A DNA stretch of 54,619 nucleotides from GAS188 sp035949255 (GTDB lineage: Bacteria > Pseudomonadota > Alphaproteobacteria > Rhizobiales > Beijerinckiaceae): positions 1 through 54,619 of the forward strand of contig DASZIL010000112.1 of assembly GCA_035949255.1 (NCBI GenBank), written 5' to 3'. The stretch's first letter is position 1; each line of letters opens with the position of its first letter. Below are positions 33,312-42,003 of the stretch, piece after piece. The position numbers were made by a program, and so were the translations under genes. The notes beneath the pieces were generated by a model. The model ran no database searches and had not been told where the DNA came from. It worked only from the letters and a program-made list of their open reading frames with translations.

Positions 33312-34219
33312 TGTGTCTTGCACCTCTCATTCGTGAGGCTCTGGCCTCGGGCGAGACCGCGGTCCTCGTCACGGTGGCACGAGCCGAGGGCTCGACGCCG
33401 CGCGAGGCTGGCGCGACAATGGTCGTGACGCGAGCGGCGAGCCACGGCACCATCGGCGGCGGCCAGCTCGAGTTCCACGCCATCGATGTGGCGCGCGAGA
33501 TGATCGCGGAAGGGACGTTGGAGAGGCGGCTCGACCTGCCGCTCGGCCCGCATCTTGGCCAATGCTGCGGTGGACGCGTGGAGCTTCTCTTGCGTCCCGT
33601 CGATCACGCGACACTCGATACGCTCTCGCGTGAGGAGGAGGATGAGGCAAAAGCCGAACCTCATGTGCTGCTCTTCGGCGCCGGACATGTGGGGGTTGCC
33701 ATGGCGCGTGCGCTCGCTCCCCTCCCACTTGCGGTCACCCTCCTCGATGACCGTGACACCCCTCCCCCGCCCTTGTCCGAGAGCGTCGCTTTCAAGCGCC
33801 TCGACGATCCTGAAAAAGAGGTCGAGGGCGCGCCCGCGGGCTCGGCCTTCGTCGTCCTCACGCATAGCCATGCACTTGATTATCGCCTCGCCGACGCGGC
33901 GCTGCGGCGAGACGATGCCCGCTATGTCGGGATGATCGGCTCGGCGACCAAGCGTGCCCGCTTCGAGCGCTGGTTTCTCGCGCGCGGCGGGGCGAAAGAG
34001 GCGCTCGGACGCTTCATTTGTCCGATCGGCGGCAAGAGCGTGCGCGACAAGCGTCCGGCAGTCATCGCGGCTCTCGCAACCGCGGAGATCCTGGCGCATC
34101 TTCTTGTCGAATCGAAGCCCGTGACCGCGTCTGCGTCCGGGCCACGAGTTGCGGGGGCGGGACTTTCAGGGGCGCGGCTTTCAGGGGCGGGATTTGGCCG
34201 AAACAACCACGCGGCTTGA
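33308..34219 (+). CDS. xdhC: Xanthine dehydrogenase accessory protein XdhC
   Basis: About 303 residues; either the GTG at 33308 or the ATG at 33311 may start it, both overlapping the xdhB stop. Motifs are STPREAGATMVV, GTIGGGQLEFHAID, LGQCCGGRVELLLRP (conserved Cys pair) and the Rossmann HVLLFGAGHVGVAMARAL, ending in YVGMIGSATKRARF. XdhC inserts sulphurated molybdenum cofactor into XdhB. The last 25 residues (AGAGLSGARLSGAGFG and on) come from a 15-base tandem repeat and overlap the next gene. Confidence 0.95.
   Translation: MMCLAPLIREALASGETAVLVTVARAEGSTPREAGATMVVTRAASHGTIGGGQLEFHAIDVAREMIAEGTLERRLDLPLGPHLGQCCGGRVELLLRPVDHATLDTLSREEEDEAKAEPHVLLFGAGHVGVAMARALAPLPLAVTLLDDRDTPPPPLSESVAFKRLDDPEKEVEGAPAGSAFVVLTHSHALDYRLADAALRRDDARYVGMIGSATKRARFERWFLARGGAKEALGRFICPIGGKSVRDKRPAVIAALATAEILAHLLVESKPVTASASGPRVAGAGLSGARLSGAGFGRNNHAA
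34154..34195 (+). repeat. 15-base tandem repeat at the xdhC / ABC-gene junction
   Basis: GGGGCGGGACTTTCA (34154-34168), GGGGCGCGGCTTTCA (34169-34183) and the partial GGGGCGGGATTT (34184-34195) give 2.8 copies. The unit is a multiple of three, so both overlapping frames stay open: it adds an L-S-G-A repeat to XdhC. Its GGGGCG core lies where the ribosome site of the ABC ATPase should be. Confidence 0.85.
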
Positions 34220-35741
34220 GCTCTCGGGAATCACCAAGCGCTTCGGCGAGGTTCTCGCCAATGATGGCGTGAGCCTCGTGGCGCGCAAGGGTGAGATCAA
34301 GGCGCTCATCGGTGAGAACGGCGCGGGGAAATCGACGCTCGTCAAGATCATCTACGGCGTGCAGCAGGCCGATGCGGGAGAGATGCGCTTTGAAGGCGCA
34401 CACGTTGTCGTCACCTCGCCGCGCGCGGCGCGCAAGCTCGGCATCGGCATGGTGTTCCAGCACTTCTCGCTCTTTGAGCCGATGACGGTGCTCGAGAACA
34501 TCGCCATCGGCATGGATCAGGCACTCGACCGGCGCAAGCTCGAGCGCGAGGTCACCGCCATCCTCGCCGCCTACGCCTTGCCGCTCGATATCCACCGCCA
34601 TGTCGACACGCTTTCGGTCGGCGAGCGCCAGCGCATCGAGATCGTGCGCTGCCTGCTCCAGAAGCCGAAGCTCCTCATCATGGACGAGCCGACATCGGTG
34701 CTCACCCCGCAGGAGGCGGACCAGCTTTTCGACACCTTGCGCAAGCTCGCGAGCGAAGGCTGCACCGTGCTTTACATCAGTCACAAGCTCAACGAGATCA
34801 AGGCGTTATGTGCGAGCGCCACGATCTTGCGCGGCGGACGTGTTGTCGGTGAATGCGACCCGCGCATCGAGACGCCCCGCCGCATCGCCGAGATGATGAT
34901 CGGCGCCGAGCTCGCCCATGTCGAGCGCGCGCGGGGCAGGACGCCGGGCGGTGCGCGCCTCGTCGTCGAGCGCTTGAGCGTCAGCACGGATGAACCTTTC
35001 GGCACAAAGCTCGAGGCGATTTCCTTCGAGGCGCGTGCCGGCGAGATCCTCGGCATCGCGGGCGTTGCCGGCAATGGGCAAAAGGAGCTCATGCTGGCGC
35101 TCTCGGGCGAGACGGCGGCGCCCGCGCGTGCCGTTCGCCTCGACGGCGCCGCGATCGGAAGCCTGCCGCCGCCCGCGCGGCGCAAGCGCGGCCTTTGCGC
35201 CTTGCCGGAGGAACGAAACGATCACGCCGCCGTCGCTACCTTCAGCCTTGCCGAGAACACGCTGCTGACCGCACGCGAGCGCAAGGCGCTGAGCGCGAAG
35301 GGGGTGATCAAGACGGGCGCGATGCGCGACTATGCGCGCCGGGTGATCGACGCCTTCAAGGTCGCGACCACGGGCGCCGACGCGCCGGCGCGCAGCCTTT
35401 CCGGAGGCAATCTCCAGAAGTTCGTCGTGGGACGCGAAATCCTGCAAGAGCCCCAGGTGCTCGTCGTCGACCAACCCACGTGGGGCGTCGACGCGGGCGC
35501 GGCCGCCGCCATTCGCCAGGCGCTTGTCGATCTCGCGGGGCGCGGCTCGGCCGTGATCCTCGTCTCGCAAGACCTCGACGAGCTGTTGTCGCTTTGCGAT
35601 CGCCTCTACGTGATGAATGACGGGCGCCTTTCCCGCCCGCTCACGGTCGGAGAAGCCTCGATCGAGGAGATCGGCCTGCTCATGGGCGGCGTGCACGGGC
35701 AGACCGATAAGGCTCACGCGAGGGGCGACCATGCGCATTAG
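34194..35741 (+). CDS. ABC transporter ATP-binding protein, two NBDs (BmpA-type nucleoside/purine importer)
   Basis: The TTG at 34194 with GGGG just upstream gives 515 residues; another in-frame TTG at 34149 would add a repeat-derived stretch. The first ATPase domain has GENGAGKSTLVKIIYG, LSVGERQRIEIVRCLLQKPK and LLIMDEPTSVLTPQE. The second has degenerate Walker A (GVAGNGQKELMLALSGE) and signature LSGGNLQKFVVGREI with VLVVDQPTWGVDAG. This tandem layout is that of sugar/nucleoside importers such as YufO/NupA. Context after xdhABC suggests purine or nucleoside import. Confidence 0.93.
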   Translation: MAETTTRLELSGITKRFGEVLANDGVSLVARKGEIKALIGENGAGKSTLVKIIYGVQQADAGEMRFEGAHVVVTSPRAARKLGIGMVFQHFSLFEPMTVLENIAIGMDQALDRRKLEREVTAILAAYALPLDIHRHVDTLSVGERQRIEIVRCLLQKPKLLIMDEPTSVLTPQEADQLFDTLRKLASEGCTVLYISHKLNEIKALCASATILRGGRVVGECDPRIETPRRIAEMMIGAELAHVERARGRTPGGARLVVERLSVSTDEPFGTKLEAISFEARAGEILGIAGVAGNGQKELMLALSGETAAPARAVRLDGAAIGSLPPPARRKRGLCALPEERNDHAAVATFSLAENTLLTARERKALSAKGVIKTGAMRDYARRVIDAFKVATTGADAPARSLSGGNLQKFVVGREILQEPQVLVVDQPTWGVDAGAAAAIRQALVDLAGRGSAVILVSQDLDELLSLCDRLYVMNDGRLSRPLTVGEASIEEIGLLMGGVHGQTDKAHARGDHAH

Positions 35742-36810
35742 GCTCGAGCCTCGCAAGGCCCAATCGCCCGCCGCGCTTTATGGCGCGCCCGTCGCGGCGA
35801 TCGCGCTCACCATGCTCACCGGCATGGTGTTGTTCACGCTCATGGGGTTTCGCGGTGGCACGGCCGTATTCGAGATCTTCATTGAGCCGCTGCTCGAGCC
35901 GGAACGCTGGCCCGACATCGCCGTGAAAGCATCCCCCCTCGTGATGATCGCGACCGGTCTCGCCATCGGCTTTCGCGCGAATGTCTGGAACATCGGCGCG
36001 GAAGGCCAATACATCGTCGGCGCCATCGCCGGTACCGGAGTAGCGCTTGCAACTTATGGCGTCGATGGCTGGTGGGTTCTCCCGCTCATGCTGCTCGCTT
36101 CCATCATCGGAGGCGCGGCGTGGGCGGCGATCCCGGCAATCTTGCGCATTCGCCTCAAGGTCAGCGAGATCCTCACGAGCCTCATGCTCACCTATGTGGC
36201 CCTTCAGCTCCTCTATTATTTGGTTCGCGGACCTTGGCGGGATCCCGAGGGATATAATTTCCCGCAAACGCGGATGTTCGACGAGGCCCAGACGATGCCT
36301 AATCTCCTCGAAGGGACGCAATTGCATGCGGGCGTCCTGCTGACCCTCATCGCCGTGCTCATCGCCTGGTTCGTGATGTCGCGCACGCTCTCAGGCTATC
36401 AGGTGCGGGTCGTCGGACTCGCGCCCATGGCGGCGCGCCTTGGCGGCTTCAGCGAAAAACGGACCGTGATGATGACGATGCTCGTAAGCGGAGCGCTCGC
36501 CGGGCTTGCCGGCCTGATCGAATGCTCGGCGACCTTCGGACAGCTCACCCCGCAATTTCCGGTGAACTACGGCTTCACCGCGATCATCGTCGCCTTCCTC
36601 GGGCGTCTTCACCCGATCGGCGTGCTCGTCGGCGGCGTGGCGCTCGCGACATCTTATATCGGTGCCGATATCGCTCAGACCGCCTCCGCCCTGCCCCAGG
36701 CCGCGACGGGGCTGATCCAGGCGATGATGCTGTTCTTCCTGCTCGGCGTCGACATTCTCGTGGTCAATCGGGTGCGGCTTCGCCCCTCTCTCGCGCAGCA
36801 CGCCCCATGA
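35731..36810 (+). CDS. ABC transporter permease 1 (YufP/NupB-like)
   Basis: 359 residues from the ATG at 35731, overlapping the ATPase gene by 11 bases. There are about nine hydrophobic segments; the family-typical GFRANVWNIGAEGQYIVGAI lies at about residue 80 and SEILTSLMLTYVALQLLYYL, the likely ATPase-coupling region, near 150. It forms the inner-membrane channel with the next gene product. The Bmp-type importers of this family carry nucleosides, purines or related compounds. Confidence 0.92.
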   Translation: MRIRLEPRKAQSPAALYGAPVAAIALTMLTGMVLFTLMGFRGGTAVFEIFIEPLLEPERWPDIAVKASPLVMIATGLAIGFRANVWNIGAEGQYIVGAIAGTGVALATYGVDGWWVLPLMLLASIIGGAAWAAIPAILRIRLKVSEILTSLMLTYVALQLLYYLVRGPWRDPEGYNFPQTRMFDEAQTMPNLLEGTQLHAGVLLTLIAVLIAWFVMSRTLSGYQVRVVGLAPMAARLGGFSEKRTVMMTMLVSGALAGLAGLIECSATFGQLTPQFPVNYGFTAIIVAFLGRLHPIGVLVGGVALATSYIGADIAQTASALPQAATGLIQAMMLFFLLGVDILVVNRVRLRPSLAQHAP

Positions 36811-37733
36811 GCCTCGACATCGCGATCTCCGTCGTCATGACGCTCGTCATCGCGGCGACGCCGATCCTGCTCGCCGGCCTCGGCGAGCTCGTCGCCGAGA
36901 AGAGCGGCGTGCTCAACCTCGGCGTCGAGGGGATGATGCTCGTTGGCGCCGTCGCGGGTTTCATCAGCGCCTCACTGACCGGGTTCACGCCTCTGGGCTA
37001 CGCCGTCGCCGGTCTCGCGGGCCTTTGCGCCTCGCTCCTCTTCGCGGCGCTTGCGCTCACGCTCGGCGCGAACCAGGTCGCGACCGGGCTTGCGCTCACC
37101 ATCTTCGGGACTGGGCTTTCCTCGCTCGCAGGCGCGGGCTTCGTCGGCACCACGATCACGAGGCTCCCGGCGCTGTTTCCGCCGGCGCTCGCCGGCCATC
37201 CCATCCTGCGCCTCGTCTTCGGCTATGACGTGATCGTCTATCTCTCGGTCGCGCTCACGCTCGCGGCGACCTGGTTCCTCAACCACACGCGATCGGGACT
37301 CATCTTGCGCAGCGTCGGGGAATCGGACGCGTCCGCCCATGCGATCGGCTATCCGGTGACGGCCATTCGCTATCTCGCCGTCGCCTTCGGCGGCGCGTTG
37401 GCTGGGCTTGCAGGCGCCTATTACTCGCTCGCCGTGACGCCGATGTGGGCCGACCGCATCACGGCCGGGCGCGGCTGGATCGCGCTTGCGCTCGTCGTCT
37501 TCTCCTCCTGGCGGCCCTGGCGGCTCCTCCTCGGTGCCTACATCTTCGGAGCGGTGATGACGCTCGAGCTCTACAGCAAGGCGGCGGGATTCGCGCTTCT
37601 GCCGCCAGAGATGCTTGCGATGCTCCCTTATCTTGCTACGGTAGTGGCGCTCGCGGTCATCGCCATGCGTCCCTCACGGGGTAGGCTCGATGCGCCGCGC
37701 TGCCTCGGTAAAACTTTCCGGGCCGGCGCCTGA
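36807..37733 (+). CDS. ABC transporter permease 2 (YufQ/NupC-like)
   Basis: 308 residues; its ATG overlaps the previous stop (ATGA). The typical start VMTLVIAATPILLAGLGELV is followed by AEKSGVLNLGVEGMMLVGAV and the coupling region ANQVATGLALTIFGTGLSSL. About eight membrane segments are seen. It is the second channel subunit of the BmpA-type importer. The last 20 residues are polar and not conserved-looking. Confidence 0.92.
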   Translation: MSLDIAISVVMTLVIAATPILLAGLGELVAEKSGVLNLGVEGMMLVGAVAGFISASLTGFTPLGYAVAGLAGLCASLLFAALALTLGANQVATGLALTIFGTGLSSLAGAGFVGTTITRLPALFPPALAGHPILRLVFGYDVIVYLSVALTLAATWFLNHTRSGLILRSVGESDASAHAIGYPVTAIRYLAVAFGGALAGLAGAYYSLAVTPMWADRITAGRGWIALALVVFSSWRPWRLLLGAYIFGAVMTLELYSKAAGFALLPPEMLAMLPYLATVVALAVIAMRPSRGRLDAPRCLGKTFRAGA

Positions 37734-37762
37734 ACCGGCCCCTCGCACAAGAGGATCGATCC

Positions 37763-38842
37763 ATGGCCGTCATTCTCGATCGCCGCACGCTTCTCGCCGG
37801 CGCTGGCGCAACCGCGGCGCTTCCCCATCTCGACGCGCGAGCGCTTGCGGCAGATCCGCTGAAGGTCGGCTTCCTTTACGTCGGGCCCGTCGGTGATTTC
37901 GGCTACACCCACGCCCATGACGTCGCCCGCAAGAAGACGCAGGATTTCTACGGCGACAAGATCAAGACCAACTACGTCGAGAATGTCCCGGAAGGCCCGG
38001 ATGCGGAGCGCGTGCTTCGCCAACTCGCGCAAGAGGGCAATGCGCTCATCTTCGCGACCTCCTTCGGCTTCATGAACGCCACAGCCAAGGTCGCGAAGGC
38101 CTTGCCTAAGGTCTATTTCGAGCATGCGACCGGCTATATGCGAGGGCCTAATCTCGCGACCTACAACGCCCGCTTCTACGAAGGCCGCGCCGTGATCGGC
38201 ACGATCGCCGGCATGATGTCCAAAACGGGGGTCGGCGGCTATGTCGCCTCGTTCCCGATCCCCGAGGTTGTGATGGGTATCAATTGCTTCATGCTGGCGG
38301 CCCGCAAGGTCAATCCGAAATTCCAGACCAAAGTGCTCTGGCTCTCGACCTGGTACGACCCGGCGAAGGAAGCCGATGCCGCGAAGGCGCTCGCGGACCA
38401 AGGGGCCGACATCATCACCCAGCACACCGATTCACCGGCGCCGCTTCAGGTGTGCGAGCAGAAGGGCCTCTACGGTTTCGGGCAGGCTTCCGACATGAGC
38501 TCCATCGCGCCGAAGGCGCATCTCACCGCCATCGTCGACAATTGGGCGCCCTACTACATCGGGCGCGTCAAGGCGGTGATGGACGGAACCTGGAAGACCG
38601 GCGACACCTGGTGGGGGCTGAAGCAGGACACGGTGCAAATCGCCCCCTACAACGCCGCCATGCCCGACAATGTGAAGAAGGCGGCCGACGAGGTGAAGAA
38701 CGCCATCATCGCCGGCACGCTTCATCCCGTCACGGGGCCGGTCACCGACAACAAAGGGACCCAACGGCTCAAGGACGGCGAAAAGGCGACGGACGAGATG
38801 CTGGAGAAGATGGACTGGTACGTCGAAGGCGTGCAGAGCTGA
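37763..38842 (+). CDS. BMP-family substrate-binding protein (BmpA-type)
   Basis: 359 residues with a Tat-like signal peptide (LDRRTLLAGAGATAALP), so it is exported to the periplasm. The Bmp fold opens with KVGFLYVGPVGDFGYTHAHD; GNALIFATSFGFMNATAKVA and DIITQHTDSPAPLQVCEQKG follow, with aromatic residues that usually stack on a base. It is the binding protein for the importer encoded just upstream (30 bases away). Its position beside xanthine dehydrogenase genes points to a purine base, nucleoside or urate-like ligand; this is inference. Confidence 0.93.
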   Translation: MAVILDRRTLLAGAGATAALPHLDARALAADPLKVGFLYVGPVGDFGYTHAHDVARKKTQDFYGDKIKTNYVENVPEGPDAERVLRQLAQEGNALIFATSFGFMNATAKVAKALPKVYFEHATGYMRGPNLATYNARFYEGRAVIGTIAGMMSKTGVGGYVASFPIPEVVMGINCFMLAARKVNPKFQTKVLWLSTWYDPAKEADAAKALADQGADIITQHTDSPAPLQVCEQKGLYGFGQASDMSSIAPKAHLTAIVDNWAPYYIGRVKAVMDGTWKTGDTWWGLKQDTVQIAPYNAAMPDNVKKAADEVKNAIIAGTLHPVTGPVTDNKGTQRLKDGEKATDEMLEKMDWYVEGVQS

Positions 38843-38870
38843 GCTTCACATCTCCTGTGGGCACGTAAGC

Positions 38871-38891
38871 GCGCCGCGATGATCGCGGCGC
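38871..38891 (+). terminator. GC-rich hairpin after the bmp gene
   Basis: GCGCCGCG and CGCGGCGC form an 8-bp perfect stem around ATGAT, 29 bases after the stop codon. No T-run follows (TGCCCCCC), so it is at best a Rho-assisted or partial terminator. Confidence 0.4.
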
Positions 38892-39009
38892 TGCCCCCCG
38901 CTCCGCACGAACGCAATCAAGCCCTCGCGCGAGTGTCTTCTTAAAAATAAAACAGGCTTTGCTTCGCGGCGAGGGCTTTGCGTCTTTTCCTTGAAGGCCG
39001 AATGTCTCC

Positions 39010-40098
39010 ATGATCACCATTCATCACGAACGACTGCGCGACCTCGTTGCGGAGATCTTTGCGACGGCGGGCTCATCGCGCGCCGAGGCGACACGCATCG
39101 CCACCTATCTCGTCGGCGCCAATCTCGCGGGCCACGACAGCCATGGCGTGATCCGCGTGCCCGTCTATTTGCGCTGGCTCAAGGAAGGCCAGACGGTGCG
39201 CGACCAGAGCATCAAGATCGTCTCGGACACGCCCGTCATCGCCGTCATCGACGGGCAGTTCGGCTTCGGCCAGACGGTCGCTCCGCAAGCGGTCGCGATC
39301 GGCATCGAGAAATGCAAAGCGATGGGCTTGTCGGCGATCGCGCTGCGCAACTCGGCCCATATCGGTCGCGTCGGCGATTTCGCCGAGATGGCGGCGGCCG
39401 AAGGCCTCGTCTCTGCGCATTTCGTCAATGCCGCTGGCAGCATCCTCGTCGCGCCTTTCGGCGCGAGCGAGCGGCGCTTCTCGACAGCGCCCTTTTGCGT
39501 CGGCATCCCGAGGCCCGGCGCTTCGCCCCTCATCCTCGATTTCGCGACCTCGCTCGTCGCCGAAGGCAAGGCCCTCGTCGCGAGCCGGGGCGGCAAGAAA
39601 CTCCCGGCCGACGCCTTGATCGGCCCCGACGGCAAGAAGAGCGGCGATCCGCACCTGCTTTACGGCGAATATGACCCGGCGGGGCCGCGCAATCACGGCC
39701 TCGGCAAGGGCGCAATCCGCGCCTTCGGCGAGCACAAGGGATCGGGCCTCGCGCTCATGTGCGAGCTCATCGGCGGCGCGCTCACCGGCAATGGCGCGAC
39801 GAAGCCCGACCGGCGCTTCTCGAACGGGATGTTGTCGATTTTCATCGACCCGAAACGCATCGACGCCTCGGACTTCTTTCCCGGGGAGATCGCGCGCTAT
39901 CTGGCCTTCGTGAAGAGCGCGAAGCCGGTCACCGAGGGCGAGGAAGTTCTGGTCCCCGGGGAGCCGGAAGAGCGCGCCCGCGAGGAGCGCATGGCGAAGG
40001 GCGTGCCCCTCCCCGAGGACGCCTGGGCGGCGATCATCGGCGCCGCGCGCGAGATCGGCGTGGCGGAAGCCGCGATCGAGGCGGCGCGGAGAGGCTAA
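39010..40098 (+). CDS. Ldh2/malate-lactate dehydrogenase family protein, possible ureidoglycolate dehydrogenase
   Basis: 362 residues of the Ldh_2 (Ldh/AllD/YbiC) fold: GANLAGHDSHGVIRVPVYLR holds the conserved His pair, GQTVAPQAVAIGIEKCK and ALRNSAHIGRVGDFAEMAA the NAD-contact and catalytic His region, and GEHKGSGLALMCELIGGALT the C-terminal signature. These enzymes oxidise 2-hydroxyacids with NAD(P)+. AllD of this family oxidises ureidoglycolate to oxalurate, which would extend the pathway encoded here, but malate or sulfolactate activity is equally possible from sequence. It is 167 bases past the importer. Confidence 0.85.
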   Translation: MITIHHERLRDLVAEIFATAGSSRAEATRIATYLVGANLAGHDSHGVIRVPVYLRWLKEGQTVRDQSIKIVSDTPVIAVIDGQFGFGQTVAPQAVAIGIEKCKAMGLSAIALRNSAHIGRVGDFAEMAAAEGLVSAHFVNAAGSILVAPFGASERRFSTAPFCVGIPRPGASPLILDFATSLVAEGKALVASRGGKKLPADALIGPDGKKSGDPHLLYGEYDPAGPRNHGLGKGAIRAFGEHKGSGLALMCELIGGALTGNGATKPDRRFSNGMLSIFIDPKRIDASDFFPGEIARYLAFVKSAKPVTEGEEVLVPGEPEERAREERMAKGVPLPEDAWAAIIGAAREIGVAEAAIEAARRG

Positions 40099-40441
40099 AG
40101 CCTGATTTTGAGCGCGACTCATGGAAAGAGGCTGGCTCAATCAGGTCTGTCTAAAAACTTCTGATTATCAGGGCAAAGCGGACATGCCATCGCGGCAATG
40201 GGATTGACCCACTTCGGACCACAGCGGGATCCGATTTTGCTTTTTGATGCACAACACGACCGATCTCGGCTCGCATTCCTCATTTTGGCCGAACCGCTAT
40301 ATTTCACCCGAGAGGGCAGTTGCTCATCCCGAGCTCCCACGGAGGACGCCGTCATGTTGATGGAGCAGGCGCGGAAGGGCGTGAATTACCAAGCTCGCTT
40401 ATCCAGTGGTGGCGGAAACAGGAATGAGAAGGAACGACATT
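40099..40441. other. Intergenic region upstream of DUF417 gene
   Basis: 343 bases with no gene I recognise. It holds an interrupted inverted repeat just after the dehydrogenase stop (CCTGATT and GAGC near 40103-40115, answered by GCTCAATCAGG around 40135-40145) and a short palindrome CTGATTATCAG near 40161. Composition is more AT-rich than the genes to its left. A 72-codon minus-strand frame has a C-x-x-C pair but no convincing start. Confidence 0.45.
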
Positions 40442-40954
40442 ATGAATCGAGTGAACCAGCTTATTCTTTATGTTTCGAGGACCATCCCCGTCCGGAGCGA
40501 TCTTGACGGTCATTTAATTCGTGGTGCGATGGTTTTTACGTTCTTCGCCTTCAGCATCCAAAAGTGGAACCAGTACACCATCGAGATGCTAGTCCCCTTA
40601 ATCAGTCATAGCCCCGTCGTCTTCTGGTTGCTCCCAGCCTTCGGTGTTCGGGGGACAGGCTACTTCCTCGCGACGACCGAGATGATCTTCGGCTCTCTCA
40701 TTTTTCTTGGCTATTGGAGCCCGAGGCTTGGTATCTTGGGCGCGCTTGGGTCGATCGTGACCTTTATCGGTACTACGAGCATTATTCCCTTCCTACCCGA
40801 TGCCTGGGCTCATGAGGCCGGTGGATTTCCGATCATGACCTTGCCACTCGGTTTCCTGATGAAGGACGTCCTGTTCCTCGTCGCGTCATTCTATCTGCTC
40901 AAGCAGGATCTGACGCGTGAGGCGCTGGAGATAACACGAAGCGGAGCGACCTGA
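40442..40954 (+). CDS. DUF417 family membrane protein (YkgB/RclC-like)
   Basis: 170 residues from an ATG with AGGA 7 bases upstream. Four membrane segments; family features are GAMVFTFFAFSIQKWNQYTI near residue 28, LVPLISHSPVVFW and the later FIGTTSIIPFLPDAW and FLMKDVLFLVASFYLLKQD. The Escherichia coli member RclC belongs to a reactive-chlorine response; no such neighbours are present here. Codon use is less GC-biased than in the purine island, which may indicate acquisition. Confidence 0.88.
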   Translation: MNRVNQLILYVSRTIPVRSDLDGHLIRGAMVFTFFAFSIQKWNQYTIEMLVPLISHSPVVFWLLPAFGVRGTGYFLATTEMIFGSLIFLGYWSPRLGILGALGSIVTFIGTTSIIPFLPDAWAHEAGGFPIMTLPLGFLMKDVLFLVASFYLLKQDLTREALEITRSGAT

Positions 40955-41032
40955 CGATTCAGACCGTGCGCGCGACTGAAGCTATAAGTTCTGAGTGTCG
41001 CAAGATGTCGCTTATTGGCCGCCAATAGTGGA

Positions 41033-41761
41033 CTATCGGGACGAAGGGCAGTTGAGTTGGCGAGACATGGACACGATAGCGAGCGCAGTCTCGGTCGGTT
41101 CCAGCATCGGATGAAGATGCGTGCCTTCCAACCTTACTGACCGCCATCCCCGCCGTCGCGCTTCCAGGGAAGCGTGATCATAAATAGGCGAGCATTGAAT
41201 GAATCCAGCTGGAACGTGATCCCAGCCGGCGAGTTCGATCGTATCGTCGAACCAATCGACCGACAGCCTCGGCAATCCGCGCTCGAACTCTGCGAATGCG
41301 ACAGGGTCTCTTGCCAAAAGGTCCAGACCCACGAGGGATGTACGTCGAATATCGCCGGCGAACCATCGTGACCAGATCGGAAGAGTTCCGTCGCTGGCTG
41401 CGATGCTTCTTATAAAATCCCGAAGAGCAGGTCGAACGGGCGAGGCGGAGCCTCGCGATGGCGGCAAATCGCCGTCAACGATGATAACGCAACGGCAGGG
41501 AAGCCTGTGCGCAAGATCTGCGACCAGCGCACTTGCAGAGCTGTGGCCTACCAATATCGGCTCGTGGCATGACACGATACGCTGGAGCAGGTGGGACGTC
41601 CATATACGCCAGGCTGGCGGCCGCTGCTGGTTGTCGAGCACGTCTGGAATCTGGACATTGTGCCCTGATTTTCGCAGCTGCTTCGCCGTAGGCTCCCAGC
41701 TCGACGCCCGAACCAATGGACCGGGCACAAGAACGAAATTGAGACTCATACCATTTCGCAT
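41033..41761 (-). CDS. Alpha/beta hydrolase fold protein
   Basis: 242 residues. The fold opens with SLNFVLVPGPLVRASSWEP (oxyanion region), then PILVGHSSASALVADLAHRL with the nucleophile Ser in G-H-S-S-A, and a C-terminal catalytic His in RLEGTHLHPMLEP. The acid is probably the Asp in SPIYDHASLE. Substrate unknown. The start is uncertain between ATGs at 41761 and 41749, neither with a strong ribosome site. A short inverted repeat, TATTGG-CCG-CCAATA, at 41013-41027 follows its stop. Confidence 0.8.
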   Translation of the reverse strand: MRNGMSLNFVLVPGPLVRASSWEPTAKQLRKSGHNVQIPDVLDNQQRPPAWRIWTSHLLQRIVSCHEPILVGHSSASALVADLAHRLPCRCVIIVDGDLPPSRGSASPVRPALRDFIRSIAASDGTLPIWSRWFAGDIRRTSLVGLDLLARDPVAFAEFERGLPRLSVDWFDDTIELAGWDHVPAGFIQCSPIYDHASLEARRRGWRSVRLEGTHLHPMLEPTETALAIVSMSRQLNCPSSR

Positions 41762-42003
41762 GTTTTATTAGCGCTGCGATATCGCCGAGCGTGGCCGGGT
41801 CACAAGTTTGTCGATCGATGTCCAGCTCGCACCAATCCGCCTGTGGTTGTGCGTTAATGAGTCCACGCCCAATTCATACCGACATGGGCCGTCGTACGGC
41901 GGCCTCGTCCAAATTCGCGCCCAGTCCCCTGAGCGCGCGATCTCGCAGCGGCCCGTCACATGCGAGCAACATTCGCCTGAACGGCGCGGCGCCGGATCGG
42001 ACG

